DNA of 64,000 nt, from the NCBI RefSeq assembly GCF_021390575.1, contig NZ_JAJEJQ010000002.1:1054001-1118000 (forward strand), given 5' to 3'. The notes beneath the pieces are model-generated. The model saw nothing but the letters and a program-made list of their open reading frames with translations, was not told the DNA's origin and searched no databases. Source of the DNA: Paraburkholderia adhaesiva. Its GTDB lineage: Bacteria; Pseudomonadota; Gammaproteobacteria; Burkholderiales; Burkholderiaceae. How positions within the stretch are numbered: position 1 is the stretch's first letter; each line of letters opens with the position of its first letter. Position numbers and translations under genes: made by a program. Positions 26,792 through 35,912 of the stretch are shown one piece after another.

Positions 26792-27988
26792 ATGAAGTTC
26801 ACCCGCAGGCGCATCGCCTTGGCGGCATTCACCTCATGCCTGATGGCGCCCGTCCTGGCAGCCGGGGTCGTTGCCGGGGATCGCATTTCGCGCGCGACAC
26901 CTGACCGGCGCATCGAAGTCCAGCACATCGTCGACTCGGCAATCCGGCCGATGATGCGTGAGTACGGGATTCCGGGAGCGGCAGTGGGCGTCACCGTCGA
27001 CGGGCACTCGTACGTGTTCGATTACGGCGTCGCGTCGAAGGAGACGGGCAAGCCAGTGAATAGCGATACGCTGTTCGAACTCGGCTCGGTCAGCAAAACA
27101 TTCACGGCAACGCTCGCGTCGTGGGCCGGTGAAGAGGGCAAGCTGTCACTTGCGGATCCGGTCGCGCGCCACTGGCCAGCGCTCGACGGTACGGCATTCG
27201 GCGCGGTCACGCTACTTGAGCTCGGCACGCACACGCCGGGCGGCATGCCGCTGCAAGTCCCCGACGAGATCCACGGCGAGTCGGACCTGCTCGCGTATCT
27301 GAAAGCGTGGCGGCCGGCGTATCCCGCCGGCACGGAACGCACCTATTCGAACGTTTCGGTCGGCACGCTCGGATTCGTGACTGCGAAGGTGCTGGAGAAG
27401 CCATTTCCCGAACTGATGGAGCATCGGCTTTTTCCGGCGCTCCGTCTCTCGCAGAGTTACATCGTCGTGCCGCCTGCGAGAATGGGCGACTACGCAGAGG
27501 GCTATACGAAAAACGGCGAGCCGGTCCGGATGAAAGGCGACGTGCTCTCCAGCGAGTCGTACGGTGTGCGCGCAACGGCCGCCGACGTGCTTCGTTTCGT
27601 CGAGGTAAACCTCGGCGTGCGCCCGGTCGAGCCGGGCTTACGTCAGGCGATCGCAGCGACACATACCGGCTATTTCCGCGCAGGACCGATGACGCAGGAT
27701 CTGATCTGGGAGCAATACGCCTGGCCGGTCGCACTGGATACGCTGCTTGAGGGCAATGCGCCGAAAGCGATCGATCCAACGCCATCCGCAAAGATCGATC
27801 CGCCGTTGGCGCCGAGCGACGCTACGTGGATCAACAAAACCGGTTCAACGAACGGCTTTGGCTCGTATGTCGCGTTCGTGCCTGCGCGGCGGATCGGAAT
27901 CGTGATTCTCTCGAACCGCAATTACCCGATCGCTGCGCGCGTGACGGCGGCCTATAAAATATTCACCGCGCTCGATAGCGGGCGGTGA
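26792..27988 (+). CDS. ampC: Class C beta-lactamase (AmpC)
   Basis: 398 residues from the ATG at 26792. A Sec or Tat-like signal peptide (MKFTRRRIALAAFTSCLMAPVLA) is cleaved near residue 23. All three active-site motifs are present: SVSK at 99-102 with nucleophile Ser99, YSN at 185-187, and KTG at 349-351. These establish a serine beta-lactamase of class C that hydrolyses cephalosporins in the periplasm. A longer upstream frame lacks a better start. Divergence from ampR predicts inducible expression. HTPGG replaces the usual YTAGG before the omega region, a mild deviation. Confidence 0.95.
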   Translation: MKFTRRRIALAAFTSCLMAPVLAAGVVAGDRISRATPDRRIEVQHIVDSAIRPMMREYGIPGAAVGVTVDGHSYVFDYGVASKETGKPVNSDTLFELGSVSKTFTATLASWAGEEGKLSLADPVARHWPALDGTAFGAVTLLELGTHTPGGMPLQVPDEIHGESDLLAYLKAWRPAYPAGTERTYSNVSVGTLGFVTAKVLEKPFPELMEHRLFPALRLSQSYIVVPPARMGDYAEGYTKNGEPVRMKGDVLSSESYGVRATAADVLRFVEVNLGVRPVEPGLRQAIAATHTGYFRAGPMTQDLIWEQYAWPVALDTLLEGNAPKAIDPTPSAKIDPPLAPSDATWINKTGSTNGFGSYVAFVPARRIGIVILSNRNYPIAARVTAAYKIFTALDSGR

Positions 27989-28067
27989 GGGCGTCGGCAT
28001 CGGGGCGGAGAGGGTGCATAGAATTGCCCCGGTAGTATCGCGGCAGAATCAGCATCCAGTACGAGTT

Positions 28068-28875
28068 ATGAGTGTTTTCCCTTTTAAGCTGGACGGATTT
28101 TGGCCGGCTTCTCTGATAGCGATTGCAATCGGTTCGCTGTGCATGACGTACGAGCAAACGGCTGAATCGGCGGAACATACGACGTCGATCGAAGGGCAAC
28201 GACCGGCTTACTACGCTCGAATTCGTGATGATGGCTCTGTGAAGTCCGTATCCATGTCGCCTGGCGCGTTGCGGCTCGACATGAACAGCGGGAATTCGAT
28301 CAAGGCAGAGGCGGCTGACTTCAAGCCTGTCACGTACTGGTTCGGCAAATCGGTGCTGAACCGGAAAATGCTTGCAAGGATCAGCAGCGTCTACGCCGTG
28401 CCGAGGGTCCGGACGGTTCCGATCGTTATCCAGTGGCGGCGATTGGGTGGTGGCCGAATTCTTCGGCGCTGGATCGCATATTCCCAAATGCCGGTACGAA
28501 ATGTTGCGCAAGACCGTCCTGATCGAGTATGTGCTGGATCCGTATGGACGAGTGATGCGCATCGCGGATATCGGCTGGCAAACTGACTCCGCCGATCCGC
28601 GACGCACCGGTAAGCAAGTTATGTACGTCGGGAAATATCGGACGTGGATTCGCGTGTATGACGTGGACAGTCGGGGCGTTTTACGACTCGTGGCCGCCGC
28701 GTGGTCCACGCGATCACAGGAGCACAGATCGGATGATCTTCCACCCGCTGAAAACGAACTCGTATTTGGGAATGTGCGGGGTAAACGGCTGTGGGCGAAC
28801 AGGAGGAATTTCGAAGCGGCCTTGGGTCTTGATCTGACGGCGAGGGCGATATTGGACGGTTACGGTAGGGACTGA
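28068..28875 (+). pseudogene. Unknown gene interrupted by a frameshift
   Basis: Two overlapping frames form one plausible protein. The first (ATG 28068) has an N-terminal hydrophobic segment (FWPASLIAIAIGSLCM) and continues to about 28440. The +1-shifted second frame then reads GDWVVAEFFGAGSHIPKCRYEMLRKT, EYVLDPYGRVMRIADIGWQ and on to the stop at 28875. The tryptophan- and glycine-containing second half looks genuine, whereas the first frame after 28440 is Arg-rich and unlike protein. The break lies near GGCGGCGATTGGGTGGTGG. A true pseudogene or a single-base sequencing error are both possible. Family not recognised; about 268 residues if repaired. Confidence 0.6.
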
Positions 28876-28921
28876 CGTTGCAGCAAGCAACGGCCAACAC
28901 GGGTTCGGCGAGTGAAGGCGC

Positions 28922-28950
28922 TGTGCGCCCGAGTTTGCCTCGGGCGCACA
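28922..28950. terminator. 12-bp perfect hairpin between convergent genes
   Basis: TGTGCGCCCGAG/CTCGGGCGCACA with a 5-base loop, between the broken gene ending at 28875 (+) and the hydrolase ending at 29112 (-). It lacks a T-run on either strand; the position suggests a bidirectional terminator. Confidence 0.5.
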
Positions 28951-29111
28951 ATCGCGGCATCAAATTACGAGTGTGCGTGCAGACGGTTCCGTCTCCGCAA
29001 TACTTCGCATCGCGCCACGAAGCAGGCGGATCTTCGACGCAATGAAGTCCGTAGATCGCGTCGAATTGCGTATGTCGTCGTCTTCAGTCCCTGTCTGACG
29101 CGAGCGTTGAA

Positions 29112-30695
29112 TCAAAAATTGCTGAAGAAGCCGCGCGCCGCGACCATGCAGAACGGCGCGACGATACTGCCGTGGTACGCCTGGAGGATCGCGGAAAACC
29201 CGTTATCCGTGGCACCGGCCTGAACGGCCTGCGCGGCGACCGCCGCTTCGGCCTGCGCGAACCCTGTCTTCACCGCGGCGAACGGATCGTTCACGCCAGG
29301 GGCGGAATCGACATCAAGAACGCTCGTCAGGCCCGGCGCGACTTTGGCGTTTTTCCAGTAGGCCTGCTCGATCACCGCATTGAAGAAGAAGACGGTCGGG
29401 TCGAAATGGCCGCCGCACAGGAGCACCGGCGCACGAGGGACCCAGTTCCGCAGATCATTGCGCTTGAATGCCTGGCGCAGCGGCTGAGCAGGACTGGCGG
29501 CGGGGGCCATCGCGACAGTCGATGTGGGATAGGCACCATCCGGATTGACGACCTGGTCCTGGAGCACGCTCAGGCGATAGGCATTGCGCACCAGATTCGA
29601 CATGCCGAATCCCAACGCGAACAGCGGCGCCAACTGAATAGGTTCGAGAGGCGGCACAGCGAGCGGCGTCACCGAAGCGAACTGGAGTGCAGGCGCCTGA
29701 ATGCTGAAGAGCTGCGTTGTGGGGAGCTTGCCTTCGGCGAACAGAGTATTCAACGGAACGACACTCGGCAGCAGGCTCTCTATGCCAGTGGCGTAGGCCG
29801 CCTCATAAAAATCGCCTGGCTGGCTGTAGATGTTGCCGTACGCGTGCTGGTAGCTCGTGGTCACCAGCACCGAAAAGATCGTCGAGCCGAGATCGACCTC
29901 GCCCCCGACCAGTGCATCGCCCATGGCGCCCAGCGCATACGGACCCGAGCCAGGCGCGGATGCCGTCACCTTGATTCCGGCCGCCTGCAGCGCGCGGTGC
30001 GTGGCGAGCGCCACGTAGCCGCCTTGGGAGTATCCAGTGACGAACAGCTTCCCGTTTTCGCGCGTCTTGTTTCCCGGGTCCGGAAGGAGCATCGAAATGC
30101 GGGCTGCGTGCAGTGAATCGATCACGTCGGCCGATTGCTGGTCGCCGTTCAGATAGGGGTGGTACGGCAAGGGGGAGCCCGAGTAGCCGGCATAGTTGCT
30201 CGCCACCACGATGTAGCCTTGCGCGGCGTAGATCGCGGCCACGGCCGTCCCTTCGCCCGCGCCAGCGCCGTTGGCCGGGTCTGTTTGGGTAATATCGGCG
30301 ATGTTGTAGTTGCGGTAGGTCGTCGTTCCGTGGGCATACAACATGAGCGGCCGGAAACCTGTGCAGGATGCGGCTCCACCAGGAATCATCAGCGCCGCGC
30401 TCGATTCCGTGGGTTCGCCCGCGCCACCTATTGTGAGGTAGCGGAGATACCTGATTTCGATGTCGCAGCGCGGTGTGCCGGCAACTTTCAGCAATTGTTG
30501 CCCCGACGCGCTGGTGCTCAGCAGTTTTGCGAAGTCACCCGCGCTTATGCGAAGGGTCGTTCTCTGCTCGACCAACTGACCTCGGAAAAAGCAGCTCAAA
30601 CCGCTGCAGGTCGAACCCGCCTGCACAAGAACGCTGGCACTCGTCAAAAAGAAAGTCAGCAGTGCCAAGCCTATATTACGCATCGTTTCTCGCAT
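29112..30695 (-). CDS. Secreted alpha/beta-hydrolase (secretory-lipase-like)
   Basis: 527 residues from the ATG at 30695, with GGAG seven bases upstream; it then begins with a signal peptide MRETMRNIGLALLTFFLTSASVLVQA. The nucleophile elbow is GYSQGG with Ser223, the oxyanion loop AHGTT at about 121-125, and an NYAGYSGSP stretch resembles secretory lipases and tannase/feruloyl-like esterases. Cysteines (Cys30, 35, 77, 111) suggest periplasmic disulfides. It should hydrolyse esters outside the cytoplasm; the substrate is unknown. It stands alone, with its own upstream gap. Confidence 0.8.
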   Translation of the reverse strand: MRETMRNIGLALLTFFLTSASVLVQAGSTCSGLSCFFRGQLVEQRTTLRISAGDFAKLLSTSASGQQLLKVAGTPRCDIEIRYLRYLTIGGAGEPTESSAALMIPGGAASCTGFRPLMLYAHGTTTYRNYNIADITQTDPANGAGAGEGTAVAAIYAAQGYIVVASNYAGYSGSPLPYHPYLNGDQQSADVIDSLHAARISMLLPDPGNKTRENGKLFVTGYSQGGYVALATHRALQAAGIKVTASAPGSGPYALGAMGDALVGGEVDLGSTIFSVLVTTSYQHAYGNIYSQPGDFYEAAYATGIESLLPSVVPLNTLFAEGKLPTTQLFSIQAPALQFASVTPLAVPPLEPIQLAPLFALGFGMSNLVRNAYRLSVLQDQVVNPDGAYPTSTVAMAPAASPAQPLRQAFKRNDLRNWVPRAPVLLCGGHFDPTVFFFNAVIEQAYWKNAKVAPGLTSVLDVDSAPGVNDPFAAVKTGFAQAEAAVAAQAVQAGATDNGFSAILQAYHGSIVAPFCMVAARGFFSNF

Positions 30696-31013
30696 TTCAC
30701 GCTCCGCAATTGTTGGTATTCGGAAAATGTGACTGCATTGACGAGTCAAACGAGTATAGGTGAACGATCGCGCAGGTTTCCAGTTGTTGTGAATGCAATT
30801 TTTCCTATGAAGCGTTTTATGAGTAACCGTTGCGGCGTCTATTGATGTGATCAATGCGCCAGCGTGAACGTGGCGCTCCGGCACCGGAAGAGCGGTGGGT
30901 GTCCCAGTTCCGGCAGCGACTCATTTTCGTGGGGCAGCAGCGCAACGTCCAATCGCAGGTCGAACACAAAAGCATGTCTCTGGACACCGTGAATCGTACA
31001 TTCAGGCGCAGGG
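30696..31013. other. 318-bp gap with the hydrolase promoter region
   Basis: No gene supported. A TATACT (minus strand, near 30755-30760) lies about 60 bases upstream of the hydrolase start and could be a -10 box; no good -35 was found. The rest is the downstream region of the Na/Pi-like gene. Confidence 0.35.
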
Positions 31014-33098
31014 TCAATGCCTTACGAATGCTAAAACCGCAAGCAGCACGGCGATGAGTGCGGCGAGCCATTTCACCAGAATCACGAGACTTCCCACTTT
31101 CTCATCAAGCACGCGAACCGCCTCGGTTTGCTGATGGGCCTCGCGGGTGGGTAGCGCATCATTGTTGCCTGAACGTGCATCATCAGGATCGCGGAGCCTG
31201 ATGCTGGCCTGCTCGAATTCCATATGGGTCACATATCCCGTCGCAACTTCGGGCAAGCCGGTGATATTTACGCTGTCTGGTCTGAGAAACACACAGGCGC
31301 CGCCACGCGCATCGGAGACTTCCGGCGTAATCGAATAAAGATTCCTCAGGCACAGCGCGAGTTTGACGTCTTTGAGTCGTGCAGCGTCGATACCCTCGAT
31401 GAGACCCTGCATACTACTTGCTGGAACGTGGAGCGATGCCCACCATCGGCCGGCGTCCTGAATCTCATGATCATCGGCGTTGTAGCCAAGCCTGGCCGTA
31501 CCTAGCGGGACGTCCGAAAACGTGGTGCCCAATACATCTTGCCATTCGCGAAGGCCGTGACGATCGCCTTCATTGAGTTCCCGGATCCCAAACGTGACGC
31601 TGACGACGTGCTGCCTGGTCCAGGGTTCTCCGATCACGCACAGATTTCCGTCGTCCAGATGCGCGGTTCCTTGTATGTATGTCGCAAGGATCGATTGCCT
31701 GTCTGGTCCTGCGGATTCCGCCTGCTGCACTATCCGAAGGTCCTGGAGTGTCAGCCATATCGATCGGGCAGGGCCGTACCGCGTTTGCACGCCGTCGGGT
31801 GCTGTGCTGACAACTGTGTGGCGCCCACTTTCGGAAACGTTGATCCTGGTGCCCGGCTTATCCCACTCGAACATTTCAGGCGCCGCATGAGCATTGTCTC
31901 GCCGTTCGTCCGCTGCATTGTCGCGCGACGGAAGCCGACTCCTTGCAGCGGAGCCGACCCGATCCAGAATGTCCCTGCGATGGATGTCTCTGCCGGCAAC
32001 ACGGTCGCGCTCTCGCAAACGTTGTTGGTCCGCAATCAGGGGCTCGCCTGGATCGGCCTCAATGCGAAATGACAGACGCATTGCAGAATCGTATGCGTCC
32101 CGCAGCGCTGGCGTAGCAGTCTGATCGCCATGAACGGATCCTGGCGGGGTGCTAACCTTTACGAGCGCGGGCATCAGATGGCTGAGGAGGTTGCCGTACG
32201 GGGACAGCAGTGGCAGGAACAACACGGCCAGGACGACATTGAACAGCATGTGGAAGTTCGCGACCACACGCCAGTTGTCAGGTTCCATGATGACCATGAA
32301 TTCCCCGATCGGCCCTAATGCAGCAAGCACCAGCGCAGTCCCGGTCACGAGAACGAGCAGGTTTCCAACCGGAAGACGCCTGGCTGCGGGATCATCGGGA
32401 ACAGGCGATTCGAGCACCGGTTTGATCGCGGCACCCAGATTCGCACCGAGCACCAGTGCGAATGCGGTGGAAGGCGGCACGACGTTTCTGGAGCAGAGGG
32501 ATGCGACCAGCAACACCGCAGCGACGCTTGAATCTGCGGCCCAACTGAGGCTTGCAGCAAGGAGCACATCCACCAGCGGTACGGTCGACGCGACGCCCAG
32601 CAGCACGCGCAGACTTGGTGCGTCTTCGTAGTCGGTCATCAGATCGAGCAGCTCGTGCAGCGCAATCAGCATAAGGCCCAGCCCGACTAACGCGCGGCCG
32701 AGATCATGAGCTCGTGTTTTCGATGCCTTGCGAAACATCAGCACACCGACCAGTATCAGTGCCGGCGAGACAGCCGCTACATCGAACGACAGCACCTGCA
32801 CAATCAACGTCGCACCGACGTTCGCCCCCAACATGATGGCCAGCGCTGGAACAAGGTCAGCGCGCCCCGTTGCAGCAAGGCCGGCTGTCATTGAACGGGT
32901 TGCCGTGCCGCTCTGCAATACGGCTGCCGTGCCCATCCCGGCGACGAAAGCGTGCCCCCGGTCGGATAGCGAGCGTGCAAGAAGCGACTGAAGCCCCGCC
33001 CCGAATGCCCTCTGCATGCCTGTCTGGACCATCTGCGTGCCCAGCAGCAAAAGCGCGACGGACCCGGCAAGATCGATCAACGTGAATGTCGTCGGCAT
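31014..33098 (-). CDS. Chimeric protein: Na/Pi-cotransporter-like membrane domain joined to an unknown soluble domain
   Basis: 694 residues from the ATG at 33098 (AGGAG seven bases upstream). Residues about 1-312 carry the Na/Pi cotransporter (NptA/YjbB) repeats: GTQMVQTGMQRAFG, QSGTATRSMTAGLAATG, GANVGATL, then SWAADSSVAAVL and GANLGAAIKPVL. The family QSSSAT motif is altered to QSGTAT. Instead of the usual PhoU-like C-terminus there is an Arg/Asp-rich linker (about 313-408). A beta-rich domain (about 409-670; WDKPGTRINVSESG, SIWLTLQDLRIVQQ) and a final membrane helix (about 674-691) follow. The linker looks like out-of-frame coding, so a deletion fusion of two genes is suspected, with MFEWDKPG at 31874 near the start of the second domain. 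Confidence 0.7.
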   Translation of the reverse strand: MPTTFTLIDLAGSVALLLLGTQMVQTGMQRAFGAGLQSLLARSLSDRGHAFVAGMGTAAVLQSGTATRSMTAGLAATGRADLVPALAIMLGANVGATLIVQVLSFDVAAVSPALILVGVLMFRKASKTRAHDLGRALVGLGLMLIALHELLDLMTDYEDAPSLRVLLGVASTVPLVDVLLAASLSWAADSSVAAVLLVASLCSRNVVPPSTAFALVLGANLGAAIKPVLESPVPDDPAARRLPVGNLLVLVTGTALVLAALGPIGEFMVIMEPDNWRVVANFHMLFNVVLAVLFLPLLSPYGNLLSHLMPALVKVSTPPGSVHGDQTATPALRDAYDSAMRLSFRIEADPGEPLIADQQRLRERDRVAGRDIHRRDILDRVGSAARSRLPSRDNAADERRDNAHAAPEMFEWDKPGTRINVSESGRHTVVSTAPDGVQTRYGPARSIWLTLQDLRIVQQAESAGPDRQSILATYIQGTAHLDDGNLCVIGEPWTRQHVVSVTFGIRELNEGDRHGLREWQDVLGTTFSDVPLGTARLGYNADDHEIQDAGRWWASLHVPASSMQGLIEGIDAARLKDVKLALCLRNLYSITPEVSDARGGACVFLRPDSVNITGLPEVATGYVTHMEFEQASIRLRDPDDARSGNNDALPTREAHQQTEAVRVLDEKVGSLVILVKWLAALIAVLLAVLAFVRH

Positions 33099-33957
33099 GC
33101 CCATGCTCCTGATGTGCCATTGTTTTGCTGGTTTTCCCGACACGCTCCGGCGTAGCGAGGGCTTCCATGTTCACGAGCGCCGCCGGCACCATAGTGAACA
33201 CATGCCATTGTCGACAGATCTTCCGGCCGCATTGGTGCGTAAGCGCACAGTCAGTCTGTCAACTTGTCGGACTTGGGGGGATGCGGCACAGGACGTGATG
33301 TGGGTGCTCAGTAACGTTCGCGTCGTGGCGTCAATTTGAGCCGAATAACATCGAAAGCCACTTGCGACGAGTCGACATGAACCGGTGTGCGGCATGGTGG
33401 CTCGAATAGTCGGGGAAACGGCACTGGATAGTCCGCGTAGAAGGGTACCGACTTGATTCAGTGTTTCAATTGCAGCTGTCCATTTGCCGTTATCGCGAAG
33501 TAGTTCGACGCACGTTCTTTTGTCTTAGGGTGCGCGTGTTTGCGAAATAGGCGTGGCAAGCTGGAGTTCACGGCGGACCATGCATGCCATATCGAAGGCT
33601 GCATCCCGGATGATACGGAGCGGGCGTTGGACCGTGTGAGCGCAACCTGGGATCGTGGCGACGTGAAGCGTGGCATCGCCACGGAACGCACCGAGTCCGG
33701 CCCAAGGGGACAAGGACATAACTCTGCAAAGAGCGGGAATGAATTTATTCAGACCAACGGCTCGCAACGGCTTGAGCAGGAACTGAATCAAATTTTACAT
33801 AAGATAAATTATCAACCGGAAATTTTGCTTTCTCTGGCAATATTTGCCTCGCATGGTTGATCTGACTATTTGATTGCAAATCTTGCCCAAATTACGCTTT
33901 CCTCTATAGTTTGCATCCTGCGCTATTAACTGCCGATTTATTGCCCTGGAGGCAGTC
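33099..33957. other. 859-bp gap holding the chromosome/prophage transition
   Basis: No gene is confidently supported. On the minus strand around 33440-33790 a readable frame is cut by an in-frame TAA near 33528, perhaps a degraded gene. From about 33780 the composition turns AT-rich up to the phage gene at 33958. No tRNA and no repeat matching the sequence near the integrase was recognised, so the attachment site is not located. Confidence 0.4.
33884..33911 (+). promoter_or_regulatory. Candidate sigma-70 promoter for the phage HTH gene
   Basis: TTGCCC (33884-33889) and TATAGT (33906-33911), with a 16-bp spacer, in an AT-rich stretch 46 bases before the ATG at 33958. A TGGAGG RBS follows. Confidence 0.4.
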
Positions 33958-34548
33958 ATGCGATATCCGACCCGGCGGTACGGAAATCCGGAAGAATTTC
34001 GCTATTACATCTCGGGATTAGAGATAAATGAGATCGCACGTCTTTTCCGGCGTAGTGAGCGCTGTATTCGGGACTGGCTGAATTACCGCACGAAAATGCC
34101 ATGGTGGCCGTCCGAGTTAATGCGCCTGCAGCGCATCGAGTCTGATCTGCGTCTACGGCAGATGTTCGGGCGCAGGCCGCCGCGGCAGTCCGATAACCTC
34201 CAGGTGATCCGCCTCGAGGATCTGCCTGGACACGTCCGTCACCCGCGATTTGTCGAGGATTTCGAGGCGACCGGCGCTGCGAACGACCCGGTTTTCAACG
34301 CGTCAGACGACGTACTCGCGCTGGAGACGGCATGCCAGGCGGCGGTTGCCGACGGCGTCGACCTATCTGCCGATTTCATGTCGCAGGTCAACCGAAAAAC
34401 AAGCACGGCGCCGCAGTTCCCGTCTCACAGCGCCGTCCAGCCCACTGCCACACCTTTCGCGGGCCGGGGCCATCAAGACGCCCGCTCCGGTGTGCTCCTC
34501 GCGTTCCGGCGGCGCGTCGGTCCGCAGATGGAGATGCCACCGCCCTAG
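33958..34548 (+). CDS. Phage-associated putative HTH protein
   Basis: 196 residues. Residues about 16-50 (YYISGLEINEIARLFRRSERCIRDWLNY) read as a helix-turn-helix, with WWPSELMRLQ just after. The rest is low in recognisable structure, and the C-terminus is Pro/Arg-rich. TGGAGG lies 6 bases before the ATG. It is convergent with the Dam gene (13 bases apart) and is the leftmost gene assigned to the prophage. It probably binds DNA; whether it regulates phage or host is unknown. This group of short HTH proteins is common beside lysis genes of Burkholderia phages, which is the main contextual support. Confidence 0.55.
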   Translation: MRYPTRRYGNPEEFRYYISGLEINEIARLFRRSERCIRDWLNYRTKMPWWPSELMRLQRIESDLRLRQMFGRRPPRQSDNLQVIRLEDLPGHVRHPRFVEDFEATGAANDPVFNASDDVLALETACQAAVADGVDLSADFMSQVNRKTSTAPQFPSHSAVQPTATPFAGRGHQDARSGVLLAFRRRVGPQMEMPPP

Positions 34549-34561
34549 GCGTCATGGCCGG

Positions 34562-35353
34562 CTAGAAAAGGCCGGCAGGCTCCCGCGCGCGGTCCCAGCT
34601 GTAGACGATCAGCTCAGTGCGTGCGACGCGACGTGCGGGCCCACCAACGACGTATTCAACCGGAGCGACCTCACACTGGAAGTCCCTGAATACCTCGCGC
34701 AGCGCCGGATGGTTATTCGCGCTCACGATCGCCTTGCCCTGCAGTTCCATCATAGCCGCGGCGAGCACAGCGTATTCCTCGATCCCGAACACAGCGCCGT
34801 ATCCCGCCGTCTCAAGGTATGGCGGATCGGCATAGAACAGCGTGTGAGGTCGGTCGTAACGCTGCATACATTCATGCCAGTCGAGGCGCTCGACGTAGGT
34901 GGCGGCGAGCCTCAGGTGGGCAGCGGAAAGAGTCTCCTCGATGCGCAGGAGATTGAGACCGGGTGGAGTTGTCGTGCTCGTGCCAAACGTCTGCCCGGTC
35001 GGTTTTGCACCGAAGCAGTTTTGCTGGAGGTAGAAAAAGCGTGCAGCGCGCTGGATATCGGTCAGCGTTTCGGGCCGTGTGTCCTGCAGCCACCGGAAGA
35101 CCTCACGGCTCGACAGCGCCCACTTGAACTGCCGCACGAACTCCTCGAGGTGGTGCTTGACCACCCGGTACAGGTTGACGAGTTCGCCGTTGATGTCGTT
35201 GATCACCTCGACGTCCGCCGGCGGCCGCAGGAAAAACAGGGCAGCGCCGCCGGCGAACAGTTCGACGTAGCATTCGTGAGCAGGAAATCGGCTCAGCAGG
35301 ATCTCGGCGAGACGCCGCTTTCCCCCCATCCATGGAATGATCGGATCAGCCAC
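34562..35353 (-). CDS. dam: DNA adenine methyltransferase (Dam, D12 class)
   Basis: 263 residues from a GTG at 35353, preferred because GGAGG sits eight bases upstream and the protein then begins VADPIIPWMGGKRRLAE, the conserved D12-class start (xGxK). The SAM-binding loop FAGG is at 33-36 and the catalytic motif DPPY at 176-179. It methylates N6 of adenine, as do GATC-type enzymes. Phages use such orphan methylases to protect DNA from restriction or to tune gene expression. No cognate endonuclease is adjacent, so it is an orphan. It lies at the 3' end of the late (lysis) operon. Confidence 0.92.
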   Translation of the reverse strand: MADPIIPWMGGKRRLAEILLSRFPAHECYVELFAGGAALFFLRPPADVEVINDINGELVNLYRVVKHHLEEFVRQFKWALSSREVFRWLQDTRPETLTDIQRAARFFYLQQNCFGAKPTGQTFGTSTTTPPGLNLLRIEETLSAAHLRLAATYVERLDWHECMQRYDRPHTLFYADPPYLETAGYGAVFGIEEYAVLAAAMMELQGKAIVSANNHPALREVFRDFQCEVAPVEYVVGGPARRVARTELIVYSWDRAREPAGLF

Positions 35354-35429
35354 GGCACGGTCCTCCAGATCTTGGTGCCCTGCCCGCCTTGCGCCTGCGT
35401 ACCGCATACCCGCTGCGCTTCGCGCGTAG

Positions 35430-35912
35430 TCAGTTCGCAGGCGGCGCAGCGATCAGCGCGTCGTAGCTCCGCTCACACTGTTGTCCGGCGATCCGGGCAC
35501 GGTCAGCATAGTCCGCCAACTCTCCCGCTGTTTCGTCAGCCCGGCTGAGCACGTCGGCGAGCAGATCGAGGGCGTCGCCGGTTGTCGCGCCTCCGCTGGA
35601 AGTTGCGGGATGGCGGGCTGAAGCGACGAGTTCGGCAACCCGGTTGCGCAGCCCGTTAGCAGCAGAAGCGGCAGCGACAGCATCCGCACGCGCCGTGTCA
35701 CGTTGTTGTTTTGCATCATTCGCAATCACCGTTTGAGCATCAGTGCGACGTTTTTCCTCAGCGCGCGCTACCTCGACCGCATCGGCCCGCGCTTTCTGTG
35801 CGATGGCCTGCTCGGCCGCCCGGCCGTCTGCACGGCCTTTCATGTAGCTGCCACCGCACGCGAGCGCGACGGCTATTACTGCGCCGGTCCAGATGGACGC
35901 ACTCAGATTCAT
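35430..35912 (-). CDS. Rz-like inner-membrane spanin (DUF2514-type)
   Basis: 160 residues from the ATG at 35912. An N-terminal signal anchor (ASIWTGAVIAVALACGGSYMKG) is followed by an Ala/Arg/Glu-rich coiled coil (about 30-110) and a C-terminal Cys (GQQCERSYDAL). This is the topology of i-spanins, which bridge to an outer-membrane lipoprotein and fuse the membranes at lysis. A second frame inside it encodes the Rz1-like partner. Its ATG overlaps the preceding holin-like gene as ATGA. GGGGGA lies eight bases upstream. Confidence 0.82.
   Translation of the reverse strand: MNLSASIWTGAVIAVALACGGSYMKGRADGRAAEQAIAQKARADAVEVARAEEKRRTDAQTVIANDAKQQRDTARADAVAAASAANGLRNRVAELVASARHPATSSGGATTGDALDLLADVLSRADETAGELADYADRARIAGQQCERSYDALIAAPPAN
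35453..35725 (-). CDS. Rz1-like outer-membrane spanin lipoprotein, nested in Rz
   Basis: 90 residues in a different frame, wholly inside the Rz gene. A short basic N-terminus and hydrophobic run end in the lipobox LLLTGC (Cys26), followed by a Pro-rich mature part (PAIPQLPAEARQPATP). A lipobox and proline-rich short protein embedded in Rz are the hallmarks of lambda-type Rz1. It should sit in the inner leaflet of the outer membrane and pair with Rz. Confidence 0.8.
   Translation of the reverse strand: MRMMQNNNVTRRVRMLSLPLLLLTGCATGLPNSSLQPAIPQLPAEARQPATPSICSPTCSAGLTKQRESWRTMLTVPGSPDNSVSGATTR

Noticed and set aside
33440..33860. Short overlapping frames on both strands left of the prophage
   Set aside because: Readable pieces on the minus strand are broken by a stop near 33528 and match no family that I recognise; kept only as a possible remnant in the gap entry.
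34557..34576. GCCGGC/GCCGGC hairpin between the HTH and dam genes
   Set aside because: A short 6-bp stem overlapping the dam stop without a T-run; too weak to call as a terminator.
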